This document shows positions 59,572 to 64,000 of a stretch of 64,000 nucleotides of DNA, one piece after another. Location of the stretch: the NCBI RefSeq assembly GCF_002243175.1, contig NZ_NDYF01000009.1:1-64000 (forward strand), given 5' to 3'. The stretch is from Finegoldia magna_J. Lineage in GTDB: Bacteria; Bacillota; Clostridia; Tissierellales; Peptoniphilaceae. A model generated the notes under the pieces. It was not told the DNA's origin and did not search any database. It saw only the letters and a list, made by a program, of their open reading frames with translations. Every line of letters begins with the position of its first letter. Position 1 is the stretch's first letter. A program made the translations under genes and the position numbers.

Positions 59572-61444
59572 AGTTTTAGGCGATAGATATGAGATAATAG
59601 AAGAAGTCGGCGTTGGCGGGATGGCCAAAGTATACAAAGCTTTGGACACTGTTTTAAACCGATATGTCGCTGTAAAAGTATTAAAAAATGAATACATGGA
59701 AGACCAAGATTTTCTGAGAAAATTCGCTATGGAAGCACAATCTGCTGCATCATTGACTCATGCAAATATAGTAAGTGTGTTCGATGTTGGAAGTTCATAT
59801 GTAGATGGTCGCAAATATAATTACATCGTAATGGAATATGTTGATGGTAAGACATTAAAAGATATAATCGATGAAAAACAAATTTTGCCGATTGAAGATA
59901 TCGTAAATTATGGAGTTCAAATAGCAAGTGCATTAGAATGTGCTCATAAGAATGGAATAATTCACAGAGACATTAAGCCACATAATATGTTAATTGATAA
60001 ATCTAATAATTTAAAAGCTACAGATTTTGGTATTGCAAGAATTTCTTCGTCTGCAACATTGACATATACTTCAACTGTTTTGGGAACTGTTCATTATATT
60101 TCACCAGAACAAGCAAAGGGTAAATTTATTGATGAGAAAAGTGATATATATTCATTAGGTGTTGTATTGTACCAAATGGCTACAGGTGAAGTACCATTTG
60201 ACGCACCAAATGCAGTTGGAATTGCATTGAAACACATTCAAGATCCATTGGTACCACCTATAAATCTTCGACATGATTTACCACAAGGGCTTAATGACAT
60301 TATAGTTAAAGCAATGGCAAAAGATCCTAATGATAGATTCAAATCAGCGACAGAATTAAAAGAAATGTTGAAGAATTATCAAAGCTATTCCTCTGATTTG
60401 TATCAAAAAACCACTAAGAATCCAATTATAAAAGAAAATGATGAACAACCAGAAGTAAAAGAAGCTGTTTATAAAACTCCTAAACAATCTTCTACAAAAG
60501 ATAACAAAAATAAATCTAAAAAATTTATGTGGATTCTATTGCCTGTACTTTTAGCAGCATTGGTATTTGTTGCATTTATATTCGGCAAGAAATATATAAA
60601 CAAGAATAAGCAAGACCTAGTTTTAGTTCCTGCATTGACTGGTTTAACCGAAAACGAAGCATTAAATAAAGCTAAAGCAAATAATTTAATTGCTGTTGTT
60701 TCAGAATACAAGACTGAAAGTAATGTTGAACCAGGAAAAGTATTAGAACAAGATCCAGAGTCTAGTACAGAAGTAAAAAAAGGAACTATTATAAAATTAG
60801 TTGTAAGCAAAGGTGAGGAACAGGTATCTGTACCTAATTTATCAAATATGACTATAGAAAATGCTAAAATCCAACTCAATAAATTGGGCTTAGAAATTGG
60901 CGAAATAACTAAAGAAAACAGCGATAATTTTGAAGCTGGAAAAATTATGCAACAACATCCGGATGCAGGAACTAGCATAAATAAAGATTCCAAAGTTGAT
61001 GTTGTAATTTCTTTAGGTAAAAAAGAAGAGCTAGTAGAAATGGTTGATTTAATAGGGACTGATATTAGTCAAGCTAGTAATAAATTAAAATCAATTGGAC
61101 TGAATATAGGAAATATTGAAAAGAAATTTAGTAATTCATACGATACAAACCAAGTTATATGGCAACAATATGATGCGGGAAAGAAACTTAAAAAAGATAG
61201 TTCAATTGATGTTATAATCAGTAAAGGTAAAAAGGAACCTGAAATGATTGATAAAGTATTCAGAATAAGTAAACCTGTAGAAAAAGGGATTTACACAGTA
61301 ACTATCAAAGATGAAACTGAAAACAACATTATCTATGAAGAAAACCATGACGCTTCTGAAGGAGATATAAGAATTAAAGTAAAAGTAAAACCTAATAATG
61401 ATATTAAAGTCTATATTAATGGAGAATTAGTTAATGTCGGATAA
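59561..61444 (+). CDS. prkC: PASTA-domain Ser/Thr protein kinase PrkC
   Basis: 627 residues from ATG 59561, 6 nt after AAGGGG; an upstream ATG at 59546 precedes this site. Kinase domain (about 1-270) with GVGGMAKVYKA, VAVKVLK, HRDIKPHNML and DFGIARI, and Thr-rich activation loop; basic juxtamembrane segment; one membrane helix (about 326-342); then three extracellular PASTA repeats (about 350-560), followed by a small C-terminal domain. It senses cell-wall fragments and adjusts growth and division. It overlaps rsgA by 11 nt. Confidence 0.96.
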   Translation: MIGKVLGDRYEIIEEVGVGGMAKVYKALDTVLNRYVAVKVLKNEYMEDQDFLRKFAMEAQSAASLTHANIVSVFDVGSSYVDGRKYNYIVMEYVDGKTLKDIIDEKQILPIEDIVNYGVQIASALECAHKNGIIHRDIKPHNMLIDKSNNLKATDFGIARISSSATLTYTSTVLGTVHYISPEQAKGKFIDEKSDIYSLGVVLYQMATGEVPFDAPNAVGIALKHIQDPLVPPINLRHDLPQGLNDIIVKAMAKDPNDRFKSATELKEMLKNYQSYSSDLYQKTTKNPIIKENDEQPEVKEAVYKTPKQSSTKDNKNKSKKFMWILLPVLLAALVFVAFIFGKKYINKNKQDLVLVPALTGLTENEALNKAKANNLIAVVSEYKTESNVEPGKVLEQDPESSTEVKKGTIIKLVVSKGEEQVSVPNLSNMTIENAKIQLNKLGLEIGEITKENSDNFEAGKIMQQHPDAGTSINKDSKVDVVISLGKKEELVEMVDLIGTDISQASNKLKSIGLNIGNIEKKFSNSYDTNQVIWQQYDAGKKLKKDSSIDVIISKGKKEPEMIDKVFRISKPVEKGIYTVTIKDETENNIIYEENHDASEGDIRIKVKVKPNNDIKVYINGELVNVG

Positions 61445-62312
61445 AACAGGTGTTATTACTAAAATTCAAAGAGAATTATTTTACGTAAGCATTGGAAACG
61501 AAGTGTATCCTTCGAAGGCAAAGGGGAATTTTAGGAACAAGAAAATTACTCCAGTTGTAGGCGATAAAGTAGATATAAACGTAGAGAATGGTCTTGGATT
61601 TATTTTAAAAATACATCCAAGATCTGTACTTTTACACCGCCCTGAGGTTAGTAATATAGATAAATGTTTCGTTCTAAGTAGCATTAAGTCACCTAATATT
61701 AATCTAATGTTACTAGACAAATACTTATTAATGATTGAGAAAAACAACATTGATTGCGTCATTGTATTTAATAAATCTGATTTGGTATCTGAGGATGAGA
61801 AAAAATTTTATGCTGATATATACAGAAATAGTGGGTATAAAGTAATATTCAATTCAAATGAATCTTCAATTACTAATGAAGAGTTATTAAATGAATTCAA
61901 AAATCATATTAGTTGTGTCATTGGTCCTAGTGGGGCAGGGAAATCCAGTACTTTAAAAAAATTATTTCCGAATGAGGATTTTGTTTCTGGAAAAATTAGT
62001 GATAAAACTCAGAGGGGAAAACAGACGACGAGACACATTGAAATTAAAATGGTAGATGATAATACTTACGTTTTGGACACACCAGGTTTTAGTTCTTTTG
62101 ATTTGTCTTTTTTAGATGACAAATTTGAGATCAAAAATAATTTTATAGAATTTAGAAAAAACAGTTCAAAATGTAAGTTCAATAATTGTGACCACATTAA
62201 TGAACCAAAATGTGAAATAAAAAGGCTTGTTGAAACTGGAGAAATATCTCAAAGTAGATATGGTAATTATTTGAATATAGTTGAAGAATACGAAAAAATT
62301 AGGAGGTATTAA
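61434..62312 (+). CDS. rsgA: Ribosome small-subunit GTPase RsgA
   Basis: 292 residues. OB-fold N-terminus, then a circularly permuted GTPase with NKSD (G4), P-loop GPSGAGKSS (G1) and DTPGFSS (G3) in permuted order, and a C-terminal zinc site (CKFNNCDHINEPKC). It checks late 30S maturation. In B. subtilis its homolog CpgA is a PrkC substrate, which fits this neighbourhood. It shares one base with rpe. Confidence 0.95.
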   Translation: MSDKTGVITKIQRELFYVSIGNEVYPSKAKGNFRNKKITPVVGDKVDINVENGLGFILKIHPRSVLLHRPEVSNIDKCFVLSSIKSPNINLMLLDKYLLMIEKNNIDCVIVFNKSDLVSEDEKKFYADIYRNSGYKVIFNSNESSITNEELLNEFKNHISCVIGPSGAGKSSTLKKLFPNEDFVSGKISDKTQRGKQTTRHIEIKMVDDNTYVLDTPGFSSFDLSFLDDKFEIKNNFIEFRKNSSKCKFNNCDHINEPKCEIKRLVETGEISQSRYGNYLNIVEEYEKIRRY

Positions 62313-62962
62313 TGGCTAATTTAAGTCCATCTTTGTTGGCTTGTAACTTTTTTGAGTTAGAAAAGAACTTAGATATACTAAAAAACAATGGAATAAAATA
62401 TTTACACTTAGATGTTATGGATGGTAATTTTGTGCCAAACATTTCTTTTGGGCCAGCCATTATAAAACAAATAAGAGAAAAATATCCGGAATTTATTCTT
62501 GATTGTCACTTGATGGTTAATAAACCAGAAAATATTATAGATGACATGTTGAATGCTGGGGCGGACATAATTACTTTTCATCCAGAATCAACTTTTCATC
62601 CTCATAGAATTATTCAAACTGTTCATAAAGCTGGAAAAAAATGTGGATTAGCACTTAATCCATCCACAGGATTAGATTGTTGTGAATATATTATAGATGA
62701 TTTGGATATAATACTAGTAATGAGTGTCAATCCAGGATTTGGAGGACAATCCTTCATAGAAAGTCAATATTCAAAAATAAAAGATGCAAGAAAAATGATT
62801 GAAAAATCACAAAAAGATATTATATTGGAAGTTGATGGAGGGGTAAAAACTTCTAATGTCGATAAAGTGTTAGAATCAGGGGCTAATCTAATTGTAAGTG
62901 GTTCAGATGTTTTTAATCAAAATATAGAAACGCAATTAGATATTTACAATGAAAAATTATAG
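62312..62962 (+). CDS. rpe: Ribulose-phosphate 3-epimerase
   Basis: 216 residues, a TIM barrel. SPSLLACNF, HLDVMDGNFVPNISFGP (metal His and Asp), DCHLMVNKPE, VMSVNPGFGGQSFI and VDGGVKTSN are complete. It interconverts ribulose-5-P and xylulose-5-P. Order rsgA-rpe is standard, and thiamine genes follow. Confidence 0.97.
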   Translation: MANLSPSLLACNFFELEKNLDILKNNGIKYLHLDVMDGNFVPNISFGPAIIKQIREKYPEFILDCHLMVNKPENIIDDMLNAGADIITFHPESTFHPHRIIQTVHKAGKKCGLALNPSTGLDCCEYIIDDLDIILVMSVNPGFGGQSFIESQYSKIKDARKMIEKSQKDIILEVDGGVKTSNVDKVLESGANLIVSGSDVFNQNIETQLDIYNEKL

Positions 62963-62977
62963 TAACAGGAGGATATA

Positions 62978-63517
62978 TTGAACAAAAATTTGAGATTTAT
63001 GGTTGAAGGAGCTATCACTTTAGCTCTGACAGCTGTGCTAAACAGTATTGTTATTTTTAAAATGCCAAGAGGGGGATCTGTTTCTTTGGCTGGATATGTT
63101 CCAATTTTATTATTTGGACTAAGATGGGGACTTAAACCAGGGATTGTAATTGGTTTAATGTATGGAATTTTAGATAGTTTTGTCGACCCTTATGTTATTC
63201 ATCCAATACAATACTTACTAGATTATCCAATAGCATACATGGCTTTAGGTCTATCAGGATTAGGATGTAATAATGAAACTTTGAGCGGTAAAATTAATTT
63301 TAAAATGATTTTAGCATGTGTATTTGCTGTTTTAATGAGGGGAGTGGCTGCTATTTTAAGTGGTTATGTATTCTTCAAAGACACATTACCAAAAGATATA
63401 CCTGCTTTACTAGGTTCATTCTTGTATAATATTACCTACATTGTTCCTAATGGAATTATAGCGATAGTTGTCATATTAATTTTAATTAAACCTGTATCAA
63501 AGGTAAGTAAAAAATGA
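62978..63517 (+). CDS. thiT: Thiamine ECF transporter substrate-binding subunit ThiT
   Basis: 179 residues starting at TTG, 6 nt after GGAGG, with about six membrane helices. FKMPRGGSVSLAGYVPILLFGLRWG and the GLMYGILDSF segment match the ThiT thiamine-binding signature. It binds thiamine and shares the energising EcfA/A'/T module, which is not in the window. It overlaps thiN by 4 nt, linking uptake to activation. No TPP riboswitch is seen upstream. Confidence 0.87.
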   Translation: MNKNLRFMVEGAITLALTAVLNSIVIFKMPRGGSVSLAGYVPILLFGLRWGLKPGIVIGLMYGILDSFVDPYVIHPIQYLLDYPIAYMALGLSGLGCNNETLSGKINFKMILACVFAVLMRGVAAILSGYVFFKDTLPKDIPALLGSFLYNITYIVPNGIIAIVVILILIKPVSKVSKK

Positions 63518-64000
63518 TTGGTTTGATTTGTTGCGCTGGTGAATTATCTGATAAGAATCTTTTTGAAGAATATTATAAAAAGTCTGATTTTAAAATAGCT
63601 GTAGATGGTGGAACAAAATATTTCACCGATTATCACAAAGATTTTGATTTCGCTATAGGAGATTTTGACTCTGTAAATACTAAAGATAAAGCTTTTCTAG
63701 AAGAAAACAACAAGATTCTTGAAAAATATAATTGTAAAAAAGATTTTACTGATTTTGAAGCCGCAATAAATATATTAATCGAAAAAAACTGTAATACAAT
63801 ATATGCTTTTGGGGCAACAGGAACTAGATTAGATCACACAATGTCGAATTTAATTTATTCAAAAAGATGCTTTGAAAAAGGGATTGAACTTATTTTTATT
63901 GGTAACAATAATATAATTAAATTCTTAGGAAAAAGCACCGATTGTGTTATGAAATATGATTATATTTCTATTGTAGTATTATCGAATAATGGAATGAAAA
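63514..64000 (+). CDS. thiN: Thiamine pyrophosphokinase (cut by window end)
   Basis: The first 162 codons are present; the gene runs off the window. MIGLICCAGEL, VDGGTKYF, AIGDFDSV and GATGTRLDHT are motifs of thiamine pyrophosphokinase, which converts thiamine plus ATP to thiamine diphosphate. It overlaps thiT by 4 nt. The same stp-prkC-rsgA-rpe-thiN order occurs in B. subtilis; ThiT is inserted before thiN here. Confidence 0.9.
   Translation, partial: MIGLICCAGELSDKNLFEEYYKKSDFKIAVDGGTKYFTDYHKDFDFAIGDFDSVNTKDKAFLEENNKILEKYNCKKDFTDFEAAINILIEKNCNTIYAFGATGTRLDHTMSNLIYSKRCFEKGIELIFIGNNNIIKFLGKSTDCVMKYDYISIVVLSNNGMK

Noticed and set aside
60469..60993. 174-codon open frame antisense to prkC
   Set aside because: A shadow of the PASTA-encoding region, with no independent support.
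1..64000. CRISPR array, prophage or intact insertion sequence
   Set aside because: No regularly spaced repeats, cas genes, phage structural genes or complete transposase genes were seen; gene content is core throughout.

Overview
This is a low-GC, AGA-rich window from a Gram-positive anaerobe of the Firmicutes. The combination of a reduced mraZ-ftsZ cluster, a class A sortase, RNase J, a T-box leader, PrkC/Stp with IreB, and short A/T-rich spacers fits the Tissierellia (Peptoniphilaceae), with Finegoldia magna or a close relative most likely. The genus is an inference from gene content and base composition, not a database match. Almost everything here is conserved core genome. No prophage, intact transposon or CRISPR array is visible.

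Layout. 0-0.5 kb: end of an unknown gene, a strongly folded 120-nt segment resembling the right end/omegaRNA of an IS200/IS605-type element, and two near-identical tRNA-Lys genes. 0.5-2.5 kb: small membrane protein, HAD phosphatase, and a reverse-strand class A sortase. 2.5-13.8 kb: division and wall cluster mraZ-rsmH-ftsL-ftsI-mraY-murD-ftsW-murG-divIB, then a 330-nt structured gap, ftsZ and nrdR. 13.9-19.3 kb: rarA-asnS, then a T-box-controlled leuS. 19.3-29 kb: a long run from rrf2 through an AI-2E-type permease, alaS, ireB, ruvX, a DUF1292 protein, a Fur-family regulator, rnj, ylbF and the tRNA-modification pair trmR-trhP. 29-34.4 kb: HlyD-like protein, yggS, sepF, ylmG, ylmH, lspA, ung, rluD. 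34.4-38.8 kb: degV with tRNA-Thr, a glucosaminidase, a nuclease lipoprotein, tRNA-His and two tRNA-Leu genes, and a DUF1002 protein. 38.8-44.3 kb: ahpC, a UvrD-like helicase, a nitroreductase, modABC. 44.4-48.7 kb: rnr-smpB-rqcH. 48.8-56.4 kb: yicC-remA-gmk-rpoZ-coaBC-priA-def-fmt-zinc protease. 56.5-64 kb: rsmB-rlmN-stp-prkC-rsgA-rpe-thiT-thiN (cut by the window end).

How it works together. Three separate blocks supply septation and wall growth (mraZ-ftsZ, sepF-ylm, stp-prkC), and PASTA domains occur both in the division transpeptidase and in the kinase. IreB, a known target of PASTA kinases in enterococci, is encoded after alaS. Two other themes are translation quality control (RNase R, SmpB, RqcH, peptide deformylase, formyltransferase, several rRNA/tRNA modification enzymes) and oxidative-stress control (a PerR-like box over the ahpC promoter, with a Fur-family gene elsewhere in the window). 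Control signals readable from sequence include MraZ-type repeats, a leucine T-box, a 19-bp palindrome over the rrf2 promoter, a probable leaderless promoter, and an unexplained structured leader before ftsZ.

Several starts were set downstream of the longest open frame because a Shine-Dalgarno sequence and family conservation point there: sortase, mraZ, ftsL, leuS, alaS, rluD, modA, modB, remA, rlmN and prkC.
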